From: Sipunculus nudus
Lineage: Eukaryota; Annelida; Sipuncula; Golfingiida; Sipunculidae
Reading direction: 5' to 3'
DNA length: 64,000 nucleotides
Assembly (NCBI GenBank): GCA_026874595.1
Contig: CM049318.1
Coordinates: 41,894,456-41,958,455 of the forward strand
The notes under the pieces are model-generated. The model worked only from the letters and a program-made list of their open reading frames with translations, made no database searches and was not told where the DNA came from. Positions 1 to 11,122 of the stretch are shown here, one piece after another. The stretch's first letter is position 1, and every line of letters begins with the position of its first letter. The position numbers were made by a program, and so were the translations under genes.

Positions 1-290
1 TGTACACAGCAATGTTGAGAAGCAGGAAATAGCATGTTACCTTAGGTGGTAGGTTGCGTATATGCGGAGGTAGAAAGGTCACTTGTTGGAAACGCCATTT
101 GCAAAGCTCTGGCTTATCTGACTTGCCGCCAGATGGCCGTGTTGAATTTGTTTTGAATATTGTGTCGGGCCCCCACATATTTTAAACACTTTGATATAAA
201 CAGGCACAGGCAAGCAGGCAGGCTGTGTTCGGTGAATTCCACGTTTTCTGGCATATTTTTTTAAAAGCTCCAAGGGCTTATCTTTAGTTT
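1..290. repeat. Interspersed repeat family R1, copy 1
   Basis: About 275 bp that recur in the same orientation at 60591-60845. Shared blocks include GGTGGTAGGTTGC, CGGAGGTAGAAAGG, GCCATTTGCAAAGCTCTGG, CTTATCTGACTTGCCGC, CCCACATATT and TCCACGTTTTCTGGC, in the same order with small indels. There is no coding signal and no recognised family. The true left end may lie outside the window. Confidence 0.85.
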
Positions 291-397
291 ATAAAGGTCA
301 GATATATGATTAAGATAAGTTTGATGGTGTCTAAGCATAACTTAAATACAGTACAAAGTAACAAGCAAGCAGCAGGTAGAAGCTTCTCCAAACTAAC

Positions 398-537
398 CCA
401 GCGCCATTTAAGACACATATTTCTATACCATCTCCAACTATGGCTGTTGATCTCAAATCTTCATCATCATACATAAAGACCATGAAAGGCTCTGCTCCCT
501 CAGCAGACTTGAATGTGTTGCTTCCAGTAGCATCCTC
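398..537 (-). CDS. Candidate internal exon, unidentified minus-strand gene
   Basis: On the minus strand a long pyrimidine run ends in CTTGCCAG at 538-545, a good splice acceptor. It is followed by 140 nt open in one frame and then GTTAGT at 392-397, a plausible donor. The frame starting at the first exon base (phase 0) begins EDATGSNTFKSAEG and includes PFMVFMYDDEDLRSTAIVGDG, with an acidic, protein-like composition. In the alternative phase a stop appears near the middle. I do not recognise the protein. Its phase does not match the end of the candidate exon at 5695-5828, so if both belong to one gene at least one further exon lies between them. It could also be a remnant in non-coding DNA. 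Confidence 0.4.
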
Positions 538-3462
538 CTGGCAAGAAAAAAAAATCCAGTAAGATTATCTAATTTTGCATAACATAATCTGTAATGTACT
601 GCCCGACATTCTATGCAGAAGTATTTAAAATGAGTCAAGAAGCAAGACAAGTTTTATGTACAATATGGATAATTAGCTTCTTAATACTCTCCATGAGCAA
701 TTTGGGCATATCAGGTATCAGGAGAATATATATGAACCCTGATTTTACACAATCACTTACTGCTGTAACCTGGCAGTAACCAAATGCCAGTTAAAGTGCA
801 TAAATAAAAAAAAGTGACACAGCTTGTCTTGTTTATCAAACTAATCGTGACATATACAGTTCTAATTATAATAAAAGATAAATTCACTGATTAGAAACTG
901 ACACCTTTGATTAAATTTGGCAGTATAAAAAATTAGCAACAAAAAATCATTAAACATATGATAGTAAAATGTATGTTTTCCTACTTATCTTGTACTTATC
1001 CACGCCACTGCTACCTCACTGCTGAGACCAGTATTTAAACATTATACTTGGCTCTTCTTCAATGTGGAAGATTTCCATTTTAGGGAAAGCAATGAGTTTA
1101 ACATGTTCTTTCAACTTCAGTGAACTCCAGACATTCTAGGTATGATAGAAAATCTCAGCCCAGTCACCTAATGAGAAAATTTTTACAAGGAAATATTAAT
1201 TATTAGTTAAGCACATATGAAAAAAGGTAAACTTTGACTTTGTACGGTAATCATTACGATATTACGAACCATTTATTTGATAATCTGCCCATTTCCTGAA
1301 ATATCCACCACAACCGTATTTATTTACACCCCCATCCCCCCCCCCCCCCCATCACACACACACAATGCTCACACAATAAGAAAAAGCGTTATTTGAATGA
1401 ACATTTTCTTGATACCTACTTCTCTAACGTTCCCAAACAGATTCAAACTTGAACTTCACTTTGGCCCAAGATGTTGATCTTCTTGATCACTGTTGATCCG
1501 GTTGTCGTCTGGTTTTCAATAGCAGATGACGCAATTTTTAGTTTGAATGCACAGACTAACATTCAAGTGACGAAATATAAAACCGAAAAGGCAAAAACAT
1601 GATTATAGCACCAGTGAGGAGACGGTCTTTACCAAATTGTCTTTTTCTTTTCGTTTCCCTTCATTTATTGCATTTTCTGAGGAGAAATGAAAAAGTATTG
1701 ATCTCGTGAAACCTAAATTCTCTTAATTCCGAGACAGATTCATCTTTGCAGTGACTATTGGTCATGATATTGTACAAATGCACCTGGTCAGCTGCTGTAG
1801 GCATATATGTACTTGTGACCAGTCTCACATGATACAAAACATGGCTGAGAGTAGATCATCAGCATGATTACCTGTGACCTATAACAATAGCCACAACATT
1901 GGCTGCATCTGGCTTTGTCATCAGTTGGGTATAGCTTTACATAACTTACAAAGCGTGATTTGTGCTTTATGGATGGGCCATGCACTGGCTGTTTAGAGCT
2001 CTGCATGGCCTGGTCAAAGCTGAATGTTACTAAGAAGCCATGCTCTTTTGATATTTATCTCTGTGTACATATCCGGGACTTCCTTTGTAGTTCCACACCA
2101 TTCACCCTTTTAGCTAAGTTTAGTCTATAATCACTGAACAAGGTAACCTGGTGATCCTATATTTGTCAAATAAAAGGTGTGAACCGTGGTGAGCCAATAC
2201 TGTCGTCCAGCTGGTGCTTGAAGAGCTCTGGGTATACATACTTAATGGAAATTGATCCCTTTATACTCGTGCTTTATTTTATATTTCGGTACAGAAACAT
2301 GTAATTAAGACATAAGGCCTGTTTAATTTCCCATTAAAACGTAAACATGATTGTTATTAAGGTATGATATATTGTTATATACATTAAGCCATGTAAGCTG
2401 TAACACATATTAAACACTTTGAGAACTAAGGGTAAAGATCTTCTAATGCGGTAGCTGGTCATGGTTATGTATGGACAATTAACTTATGACTAGGTTCATT
2501 ATCTTTGTTAAGGAAAAATATAGGGACTCCGTGCCGTGCAGCTCTATGGTAACCATTATCGCTAGGTATTGTTGTTACATAAAATTGTTTTAATGTATTG
2601 CTGATTATTCAAATAAACATATATTTTTTATTTGCATAGAGTCAGCAGAGTTGTGTGCGGTGCGGTTTTTTATGGCAACAGCGGTGCGGTGCGGGGCAGG
2701 TTTTCCAAACTTCGGGATGGGGCGGTTCTGGGCTCCTCATAAGCATAGCAAAATTTAATTAAAAAAAAAATGGTATTTTTTTTAATATAAACTCGAACCG
2801 AAATATTATCGTAAAATTTTGAATCTCTTAGTGATTTTTCCAATGACCTGCGAATTTAGCAAGAGGAATGTGTGTACATGACATTTGTTATATAACCTCC
2901 CCCGGGAATAAAATATAATAATATAATGTATAGCAACTACAAACTGTTTTAAAATCCATGTTCATTAAAAGGGTTGAAGAATATATGAAAAAATACTGAA
3001 AAATTTTATTTTTGGTATTTATTAAAACTTCAGAACATTGTTCAGGGGAGTAATACTTGATAGAAAACTTTTGAAAAAAAACATTTTCAATGGTTTTATT
3101 TGCTGGACCATGAATCAAATTTCCTATAAATTTGTGAAATAATACCCTTCCAAATAACTAAGATAATAATTCCCGCCCCTGATACAAAATAAGTTGTGGT
3201 GAGGCTATATTGACCTTGTATTGTGAGCTGGGGGTGGATGTAATAGTACATTATATAGTATCTCTGATATTAGCTTGTTGGAGTCTTAATAAACATCATA
3301 AGTGTGGTACTCTTACTTTTTTACTGGTAAAAAATGATCTAGGACTGGTCGGATGTACCAAATGACAGACGAGGTTTGTCACGTGACATACAACAGGGAT
3401 ATGTAAAAGACACTTTGTAGTAAGCATATCTTCATACCTGCAATTGTCATTAATATACTTAC
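538..3462. other. Non-coding stretch, possibly intronic
   Basis: AT-rich sequence with several short ORFs on both strands and no recognisable protein. It holds a poly(C)-(CA)n tract at about 1328-1366 and a short GC-rich island of repeated GTGCGG/GGGGCGG motifs at about 2645-2735. A minus-strand stretch at about 1874-2008 has an acceptor-like CCAG and a donor-like GTAATC around a Cys-rich reading frame. That stretch also carries an internal GTAAGT and its phase fits no neighbouring candidate exon, so I do not call it. Confidence 0.5.
1328..1366. repeat. Poly(C) followed by (CA)n
   Basis: A run of cytosines followed by ATCACACACACACA. Similar C-tract plus CA-repeat compounds occur at 56324-56355 and 57784-57820. 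Confidence 0.9.
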
Positions 3463-3550
3463 TTTCTGATTCAACAATGAGACAAATGGAATGTACATTT
3501 TTGCTCATCCTAAAGTCAAATATGCACCAGAGAATCGGCTGTGCAGCTTC
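3463..3550 (-). CDS. Weak candidate exon, minus strand
   Basis: The minus strand has a strong donor, AGAAA followed by GTAAGTAT at 3455-3462. It is preceded by an open frame including PILWCIFDFRMSKNVHS. The acceptor is uncertain: AAATGTGCAAG or GCTGCACAG lie upstream, and neither has a strong pyrimidine tract. No protein family is recognised. The phase does not join cleanly to the candidate exons at 5695-5828 or 398-537. It may be chance. Confidence 0.2.
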
Positions 3551-4013
3551 TTGCACATTTGTAAGGCAACATTTTTTTCATGTTTCAAGTGTTCTGCTAC
3601 ATATTGGAGCTGATAAGCCAAACATTTGTGCATTTAATGACCAAAGCATGAAAGCATAACCATATAATCTTTAGACCCCTAGGTTTTATTTTAGAAGCAG
3701 AGCCATTTTAAATTGACCTGTGGTGACCTTGAAAGATCACTGACCTCAGGGTCGCATTTTTCATTATTTATACCATTATTCTTCATTGTAATCATGTATT
3801 TCTTTACCAGAGTTGCCTGTTTGTTTTCAGTAAAGATGCTAACTTAACCTACTAAGTATATTTTGTTAGTTTTCAAGTGTTCAAGACATGTATATCTGAC
3901 CTGTCAATGAGTTTAAATGCCTTATTCATTAAAGGAATTACTCAGTTAACATGTCTTAATTTCATAATTGTGTATATATATGAATATGATTAATTAAAAC
4001 CTGTAGAAATAGT

Positions 4014-5297
4014 TTGTCCTTCATCATACATTACATTTTTCAATTGTCTCTCTCCTTATGTAAACTACCAAAATTATGGAAGACCGCAGAAATAATTCCA
4101 GTCGCCAAAAATAACTCTCCTAAAGTGATGAATGATCTTAGGCCTGTTGCACTAACATCTATTCTCGCAAAATCTTTGGAGCGAATAGTTCTTAATAAAT
4201 TACTTCCAATTGTTAAACCAATGCTAGATCAACATCAGTTTGCATATTCATCCAACAGATGCACAAGCGACGCAATTGCCACATTAACTCATTATATTTA
4301 TCAACACTTAGACAGGGACCCCAGAAATTATGCCAGATCACTTTTCATTGATTATTCTTCAGCCTTCAATACAATACAGCCACACATTATGATCAATCAG
4401 CTCTGTAGATATAACATTCCTCTTTCCTACTGTCTATGGATTCTAGATTTTCTCTCGGATAGAAGACAACATGTTAGAACAAGCAAAGAAACTTCTTCAG
4501 ATATAATCATAAATACTGGTGCTCCACAAGGCTGTGTTCTGTCAGCAGTCCTTTTTATTCTATATACAAATAATTTGTCTGTGAGCCTTTCAGATTGTAA
4601 AATTATCAAATATGCAGACGACACTGTCATTCTAGGCCTGATACACAAGAATGATGAATCGCTCTACAGGAAAACCATTCAATATGTGACTGGTTGGTGT
4701 GAGGAACACTACCTTCAGTTAAATGTAAAGAAGACTAAAGAAGTAGTATTTGATTTTAGGAGATCAAAATCTGTAATTACCCCAGTTGCTATCAAAAATG
4801 AAGATGTTGATATTGTAGAAAATTATAAATACTTAGGATGTATTATTGACAGAAATCTGAATTGGAAAGAACATGTGTTGAATCAATCCAAGAAAGCAAG
4901 CAAAAGATTATATTACCTTTATTATCTAAGAAAGCTTAATATTGACAAAACCATAATTACCATGTTTTATAATTCAGTAATTTCCAGTGTCCTTACTTAT
5001 TCACTGGAGTGCTGGTTTACAAATATATCTGATAAGTTAAAGAAACAGTTGAATAATACCAGGAAGAGAAGTAGTAGAATAACTGGTACTTCTCTTGCCA
5101 CACACCAGGAAATCTGTGAAACCAAAACAATGGCCTTCATATCTAAGGTCATGAATGACAAAACACATCCCCTATATTCAGAGTTCTGTTTTTTACCTTC
5201 AGGTAAACGCCTAGATACAATATTCTGCAGAACTACTCGTTTTAAAAAATCTCTCGTACCACACAGTATTAAACACTTTAACTCACAACCCTCTTAG
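4014..5297 (+). CDS. Reverse transcriptase of a truncated non-LTR retrotransposon
   Basis: 427 codons without a stop. The frame opens after TGA at 3987-3989 and has no ATG at its head; 4014 is a TTG, so this is the surviving 3' part of a longer pol ORF rather than a complete gene. RT motifs appear in order: NDLRPVALTS (about residues 40-49), FIDYSSAFNT with catalytic D113 (111-120), TGAPQGCVLSAVLF (168-181) and YADD with D202/D203 (200-203). The C-terminal region follows, with NYKYLG (270-275). LSA replaces the usual LSP after PQG, a mild variant. The style fits the CR1/L2/Rex1 group, in which RT would normally be preceded by an AP-like endonuclease. All three catalytic aspartates are present, but autonomy is unlikely without the endonuclease. 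The neighbouring candidate exons are on the other strand, so it may sit in an intron. Confidence 0.92.
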   Translation: MSFIIHYIFQLSLSLCKLPKLWKTAEIIPVAKNNSPKVMNDLRPVALTSILAKSLERIVLNKLLPIVKPMLDQHQFAYSSNRCTSDAIATLTHYIYQHLDRDPRNYARSLFIDYSSAFNTIQPHIMINQLCRYNIPLSYCLWILDFLSDRRQHVRTSKETSSDIIINTGAPQGCVLSAVLFILYTNNLSVSLSDCKIIKYADDTVILGLIHKNDESLYRKTIQYVTGWCEEHYLQLNVKKTKEVVFDFRRSKSVITPVAIKNEDVDIVENYKYLGCIIDRNLNWKEHVLNQSKKASKRLYYLYYLRKLNIDKTIITMFYNSVISSVLTYSLECWFTNISDKLKKQLNNTRKRSSRITGTSLATHQEICETKTMAFISKVMNDKTHPLYSEFCFLPSGKRLDTIFCRTTRFKKSLVPHSIKHFNSQPS

Positions 5298-5507
5298 AAA
5301 TTTAATGTTTGAATTATGTGTTTTACCTGCAGAATTATCTGTTTTATCATTTTTACATGCTTAATTTTACATGCATCAATATGTTATGTGTGATTTTTAT
5401 GTATTTTTGTATTATTTTTATGTATTTATCTATCTATTTACTTATTTATTTTTATGTAATGAATTGCAAGTCAACAACAAATTCCTGGAACTGAAGGCTA
5501 ATAAATG

Positions 5508-5536
5508 TTATCTTATCTTATCTTATCTTATCTTAT
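5508..5536 (+). repeat. LINE 3'-terminal (TTATC)n tail
   Basis: Five to six perfect tandem TTATC units, directly after the LINE polyadenylation-like AATAAA at 5500-5505. They mark the 3' end of the element. Confidence 0.9.
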
Positions 5537-5694
5537 TAACTTGTCAAATATACATTTAAAATATGGTATGTACTTGTATATTACTAGATAAATCCTGCAT
5601 GCCTGGGTGATCTACTAGATTTGTGTTTTCTAAAGAACTCTAATGGTGGTGGTATCTTAACCAGTAGAAAGTCTGTATAACCCTAGACTAGTAC

Positions 5695-5828
5695 CTTTCT
5701 TCTGCTTCTGGCGTGTGCTTCTTCATATTCACCATGTCAAAACGCCATATACTGATTGATCCTGCCATAGCTTCTACATCTAAGCATCCCAAGCCATCTT
5801 GTACCAGTTTCTGAAAACTATGTGCTCC
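5695..5828 (-). CDS. Candidate internal exon, unidentified minus-strand gene
   Basis: The minus strand has a textbook acceptor: a T-rich tract ending TTTTTACTTGGCAG at 5829-5842. It is followed by 134 open nucleotides and a GTACTAG donor at 5688-5694. The frame starts at phase 0 (GAHSFQKLVQDGLGCLDVEA) and ends EEAEAG-like acidic text with two bases left over, so the next exon must supply one base. It includes SISIWRFDMVNMKKHTPEAEE. I do not recognise the family. If genuine it lies upstream of the LINE insertion and of the candidate exon at 398-537 in one minus-strand transcript, with an unseen exon needed to reconcile phase. Confidence 0.38.
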
Positions 5829-6009
5829 CTGCCAAGTAAAAACAAAAGAAGCTCTGCAAAGTCCAGCCAGGTCAACCAAGTCACCAGTAGGTAGTGGTTA
5901 TGTGTCACTGGCCAAGTATCTCCTTGCTTTTCGGGAACTTAAATTCCAGCTGGGATAGACCTGGACAGATTGGATGATTGGAATGGTATAAAAACCACAC
6001 TAATGAGTA

Positions 6010-7385
6010 ACGACCAACAAGGCCCAGTTGCAGCGACTGCAGAAATCAGCTAAAAAGCTCGAGCAGCCTGAAAAATCCAATGTTCACATACGGTCTGTTC
6101 ACATCCATATCAAGATTGGACAGCCTTCGTGTTTCTTTTGCAATAAGCCAGCCGGCACTGAAATGCTCCACGAAGCGTCAACAAAACAGTTAGACATGAA
6201 GTAAGGAAAGCTGTCTTGGAAATAGGAGACACAGAACTGCTCGCTTAACTTGCACCTGGGGATATAAATGCCCCTCAGACAAAGTTCCCCCCAACAGCCT
6301 CCGGATGCCCTTTAACAAAGCAAGACAGGTCGCACAAAAGGATGAGCCTGAAGAAGAGGCTCAATTGCATGGCATTGCTTTTGCAGAATTGGTGGTCTTC
6401 ATGAAAGAAGCTCGGAGTGATGATTGTGCCTTAGTGTTCAAACTGTCCGATCTGGGTGATCTGTACAAAGCTCGAATGGAAAAGCTTTGTGTCATTATCG
6501 AGCATCGGATACACACAACAAGGCTGAAGAACAGGCTTCTTTCTGAAATCCAAGGATGCATTCACAAGGAAGAGATGTGCTTTTGACATTTGAGGAAGGC
6601 ATTGGAGATGCTTTTAAGAAGGCTTGTGACTGGATGGCGCGAACATCAAGCACAAAACTCAGCTGTGGAAACAGCTACTGCAATGGCCGCTCTAACAGTC
6701 TCGCAGCTGCTGGACTTCAACAGTGCAAAACAAGCACGTTCAGGACAGTCATCAGGCACAGTGCGTAACATCCGTGACCAAGAAACGCCACTATCACTCT
6801 ATCTGGCATTAGAATTCCATGCTGTCACACGTAAAAGAAGGCTCATTAACATACTAAAAAAACGGGGGATGTGTGAATCATATGATCGCCTCTTACAAGT
6901 GTCGGCCGACATTGCTTTGAGCTGGAAGGTGTTGTGTACCCACCCAAAATGAGCAATGGGTTATTCACAACAGCAGCTGTGGGCAACATAGACCATAACC
7001 CAATTCCGCGACGGAAACGGACTCATTTCATGGCACTAGTATCTCACTGATGCAGCACCTTTCAAATGAATGTGCCGGTTCGGACCGTGAAGTCCTTGTC
7101 ATCAACCAGTCGGTTCTATCCACCAGGTCGATCATCTCTCTTCCACAGTCGTAGGCAAATGTGCCACGCGTTGCTTTAGAGACGAGGCAATTTACAGCTC
7201 ATTCTGTTAATGGCTGGGTGAAACCTCTTCACTTCTAGACGGTAACAAAGGCAAGAGAAAAATATGAGTGACTCAGAGCATAAATGACAGCTCTGGCGAA
7301 GCATGAGATGAACAAGGTGAGCTGGATATCGTGGTCTGCCTACAATGCTGACATCCAAGAGACGGTTATCGCTCCTGCAGCCAAT
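6010..7385 (+). pseudogene. Broken copy of a multicopy invertebrate orphan protein family
   Basis: Coding-like text runs through all three frames in one consistent order, so this is a frameshifted gene. 6010-6201 reads through SCFFCNKPAGTEMLHEAST, with a CxxC pair, to a TAA at 6202-6204. Another frame continues VRKAVLEIGDTELLA to a stop, then 6305-6586 gives LHGIAFAELVVFMKEARSD, VFKLSDLGDLYKARMEKL and HTTRLKNRLLSEI. About 6556-6640 adds AHSQGRDVLLTF-like text. 6670-6952 gives LTVSQLLDFNSAKQARSG, ETPLSLYLALEFHAVTRKRR and GMCESYDRLLQVSADIA. Degraded blocks (GLFTTAAVGNIDHNP, LVINQS, ETRQFTA, VNGWVKPLHF, WISWSAYNADIQET) reach 7385. From memory, proteins of this pattern are multicopy and uncharacterised in molluscs, cnidarians and other invertebrates. 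Function is unknown. A central stretch after FKKACD is missing. The lack of introns suggests a retrocopy or mobile origin. Confidence 0.75.
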
Positions 7386-8570
7386 AATTCACTGTAACTA
7401 ATTTTGTTCCTCTATGCTTTACGCATGAGATGGATTGGTTAACTGTCATCTCTGATATGCCAGTGGGTCAGTTTGTCCGTCTGTTTGTTAGTTGACAAAA
7501 TTTATCGTAGCTGCATTAACTGCAGCTTTTTTTCTTCCCATTCTTTCTTCTGATGTGTAGCTGTCTCAATGGTTACGCAATTTTTTGGAAAATGCATGAT
7601 ATTCGAAAAATATGGGGTTTCATTTTCCTAACTTTGTGAGCATTAAAGCAAGAGAGGTCTAGATATCTGCTTCAGTCAACACTGGGTGAGTTTAACTTGA
7701 TTTTGTACAAATTCTCACGAAATCTTGTACCCTTTTGGTCAAACGAGATATTACGAGATTTCACTTTTTTCGTTGTACAGGTCACAATTCTCAAGCAATT
7801 GCTTTTACTTTATACAGCTGATGGGAAAAAACTCCAATAAGCTGTTGGTTTTTACTTTAGATAGGATAGGTCAAAGCTCAAGGTAAAGGTCACCAAAACC
7901 CAATAATATTAAATTGCTCTTAACTTCGTCAAATATTGTCATATCTCCGCAAACTGTAGCTCCTCTTATTTGTCTCTGCATTTCCCATTATGAGGTCTGG
8001 TCAACTGTCATCCAGGTTGCGTAAGTCTGATAGTGTGTCTGTCTGTTCGTCTGTTGTTTTCAATTCCTGCCGCCTGCTTGTGTTTTGGTCTAACATAGGT
8101 CACTCTACAGTTCACATCATTTGAGCACTGAGTCATTTGCTTCTGAAAGGCATTCCGATAAAAGAAAATTAGGAAATATTTTCTGTCTGTCTGTCTGTCC
8201 GTTTGTTCGAGAATGTTTCAATATCAGCATTAAAACATAAAAAGGGTTATTGTTTCCGCTCTCCCAGAACATTGCTCATTCAAATTACTGTATTCCCTTT
8301 TCCCCAGTCTTTCCGGCTCTCTGTTAAATTACAACTTTCGGCAAGCGCTTGATCTATGGTCGTCTAGTTTTCTACTTTTTTTTCAAAGAATTTTACCATA
8401 TTTTTTTGTGATTAATGTATAAGTATAATAAGAGTGTTGAAATATTGCTTAAATAAATCTTTTTGCCATAGTAATCAAAAGATTTATTTCTTGAATCAAG
8501 ATGAGTGATACATGTTTGAAGTTTAAAACTATCGATCGATTCAGAATCGAATTATCATCTGAACACTGAT
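7386..8570. other. Non-coding, ancient repeat-like sequence
   Basis: No gene seen. It contains CTGTCTGTCTGTCTGTCCG and TTTGTCCGTCTGTTTGTTAG stretches and an AGGTCAAAGCTCAAGGTAAAGGTCA motif around 7868-7898. These look like the old dispersed non-coding repeats common in invertebrate genomes. Confidence 0.5.
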
Positions 8571-8577
8571 TTACAAA

Positions 8578-8750
8578 TAACTTTGACCTGTGACCTTGAC
8601 CTTTGACACACATTCCATAGGGATGAGGCGCTAGTAATAAGTAATTCCTATGTGCATTTGAATTGATCAATTCTAAGTTTATTTATCATATACAAACCGA
8701 TTTCTTGACAACTTGATTTGTGACCTTGACCTTTGACCTTTGAGGTCAAA
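8578..8750. repeat. TGACCTTGACCTTTGACC-type repeat blocks
   Basis: Two blocks, at about 8581-8609 and 8719-8751, carry tandem TGACCTTGACCTTTGAC. They lie about 138 bp apart, each preceded by a TTTGACCTG or ATTTGTGACC lead. The second block ends in TTTGAGGTCAAA, which is self-complementary. This looks like a degenerate two-unit repeat. The AGGTCA half-sites resemble nuclear-receptor direct repeats, but abundance in genomes makes a dispersed repeat more likely than an enhancer. Confidence 0.6.
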
Positions 8751-8759
8751 TCTGAAAAT

Positions 8760-11020
8760 GAACTTTATAGTCTCTCAAATCTCTGGAGAAAAGTTCATGC
8801 TTTAGTCATAAAATGCACAATTCTTTCAGTTTTTTTTTACCTTAACTGCCCCACTAACATGTTCCGAGAAATATGACATCTTTGCAAACAACATGTTGCA
8901 CGGTGTCAGGTTTCATAATCGGCTCTTAAACAATGGAAGTGCATTATTTAAGGTCCTTGGGATGCCAAGGACACTTAAACCTGGCTTCATGATACACACA
9001 GGGTTAGCCTGGCTACAGGTCATTTCTCATGGTCTAAATGACAAATTTATTAAAATGACAAATATCCGAGTGGACAAAAATCAACCCACTATAGGGGGCC
9101 CTTGGGGTCTTAATGAACTGTAGCCCTAACATTTTTTAATGAAAATGTAAAAAAAAAATAACAGTTCAACTGGTGTGAATTGTTTTTCGAAAATTCGATA
9201 TATGTCAACTCAGCAACACGTCCGCAATTAACAAAAGCGTCGTATTAAAAAAAAAAATACAAATGTCTCAAGACCTTTTACTGTGAATTTGTCGTCTTTC
9301 CTTCTTAATATACTTTTAAAAATTACATTTAAAACTTTTTAATTAGAATTGCATAATACATAAGATATGACCAAAAAAGAAGAAACCGGACTTATATTTT
9401 AAAATATATATGCCAAATCTTAGGATGGTTTGTTAGAAATATTCCTTTTAAGGTAGTGTAATGGGCTGAGGTTTGAGAGAATGGCCTAACATGTATGGGA
9501 TGTGAAATTATATTCTTGTTGGCTCTCTGTGTTAATACAAGTGGCAGTCATGTTACAAGAATCTATATTTAATCTGTTAGAATCCCTCACTCTTAGACTT
9601 ACAAAATAAAAAAAAATGTTGTGATACAAAATGTCAAGTTTGTATATGTTAACCGCACAAACAGATTGGCCTTTGATTTCAGTGTCTGTCCAGTAGTATT
9701 TTGGTCACATGGCCACCCTGGCTTAATGCCAACACACAGGTCCTAGCATATGGAGAGAAGTAATCAAGTCTCGTATGTTAATCAGTAGTCAAATGGCCTG
9801 TGCTATCATGGCCTTGAAGAACGTGTTGGTTTTCCCAGAAATACATATATAAGTGGTATTGTGTACACAGACATTTTTTCTTAACGATGAATTTTGCTGT
9901 AAACAAAACTTGTTTGTGTGGAAAATTTGAAATAACATAGAACTGATAGTTCACCGGTGTTCTTAAAATGGACAATAAATACGTTTTACACGATTCTTAG
10001 ACCTTAATATAATTTATTTCTAAATATATTGGCTCCAAGTACAGATAAAGTCCCCCATATCTGAATTAAATTAAGGCAGCTGCATTCAATCCTATCTTTG
10101 TTTTTTTTTTCTTAGCGCTACATCCCAGATAAAAGACATCTCTGAAATGATGAATCGCAAAACTTGATATTGTCTGTATATGATAAATAGTGTAAAACCA
10201 TTTGCACCGTAGCTGGTAGACTAACTGATCAGTTTTGGGCTTAACAAGCATAAGTATCTCTACTGAGAGTGCATCGTTTCCATTGATGACTGCATCCAGC
10301 TAACATGATAAGTAACTGAATCTTCGGTAAGTGTTCCTGGTCGACTTGGCCCGCCTGGCACGTTATAGACATTTGTCATGTGTCTCTGCCAAGAGCCAAA
10401 TATAAAACAGCTTTTTGTCTAGAATATGTGCGCAAGCTGCCTGCCACTGTGACGGTCTCGCGGTCAGGGCCATACGTCAATCAAACCAAAACGAGGCTTG
10501 ACTAAGCAGGACGCCCAACTGAGTATTCGTGATATTCAAGTTATAAATGTAACCTACACCTGTGCATGGAGCTTGTAAAACCAATTTGAATTTACCATTA
10601 GCAGTAAACCATCCGTGAGTCAGATTAAATTGAAAATAAATGCTTCATGAATGTTTTCCAAATATGTCATGCTAGCCATTTTCTTTTCCTTTACACAGTC
10701 TGACCTGTACATCACGCTGAAAGGTCAAGGTTATGGCTAGTTTGTTACACTTACGCGTTGCACAAGGTTGAGTTTTAACGCTGTACGCTGTTTTGATTTC
10801 TTTCTTTCTTAGATATCTGACAGAATAAGAATTTTCTTTCGGATAATGACATCTTTAAATGTGAATTCATAATCGTTTGTGATTGACTATGAAAAAACGC
10901 AATCGATGTATAAACGACCAATCATCGATATAATTGGTATACCACCATTATATAAATATATATATTATGTAAATAGAAATATATATGTTGTTAGTAAGAC
11001 AAATTGCTCAGGAGAAAATA
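8760..11020. other. No gene seen
   Basis: AT-rich sequence with short ORFs on both strands (for example about 8893-9123 plus and 9778-9975 minus). None has a recognisable motif, splice sites or frame-consistent composition. An (AT)-rich patch lies at about 10940-10985. Confidence 0.5.
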
Positions 11021-11021
11021 G

Positions 11022-11122
11022 TGGACCGATCCGGGATTCGAATCCATAACGGTGGCGCACAAGTCCGGCGTACCAACCGCTTCGCTAGCAAAGAAAGCTT
11101 TATTAGCGAGACAGTACGGTCC
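11022..11122 (-). repeat. tRNA-derived SINE-like fragment
   Basis: On the minus strand a D-arm-like GCGAAGCGGTTGGTACGC (A box) is followed by a B-box-like GGATTCGAATCC at the expected distance, ending GATCGGTCC. GGACCG upstream at about 11118-11123 could pair with that CGGTCC as an acceptor stem. About 26 extra bases then separate it from the D arm, and the anticodon stem does not pair. It is therefore not a functional tRNA. A tRNA-derived SINE head or decayed pseudo-tRNA fits best. Confidence 0.6.

Larger units (their letters stand above)
3999..5536 (+). mobile_element. 5'-truncated non-LTR retrotransposon (CR1/L2/Rex1-like)
   Basis: The 3' half of a LINE: an open RT-coding region (4014-5297), a short AT-rich 3' UTR, AATAAA at 5500-5505, and a pentanucleotide tail of TTATC/TCTTA units at 5508-5536. 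A simple-repeat tail in place of poly(A) is a known feature of L2/CR1/Rex1-type LINEs. The endonuclease domain and ORF1 are absent, because homology starts within the RT N-terminal region at about 4000. This is typical of incomplete target-primed reverse transcription. I could not define a convincing target-site duplication. The intact frame argues for a recent insertion. Confidence 0.9.

Noticed and set aside
1874-2008. Cys-rich minus-strand exon
   Set aside because: There is an internal GTAAGT, a weak acceptor, and a phase incompatible with the neighbouring candidate exons.
8578-8750. Nuclear-receptor enhancer (AGGTCA direct repeats)
   Set aside because: The motif density matches dispersed repeat texture also seen at 7.9, 10.7 and 50-51 kb; no nearby gene supports regulation.
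11022-11122. Functional tRNA gene
   Set aside because: An A box and B box are present, but the anticodon stem fails and 26 extra bases separate the acceptor strand from the D arm.
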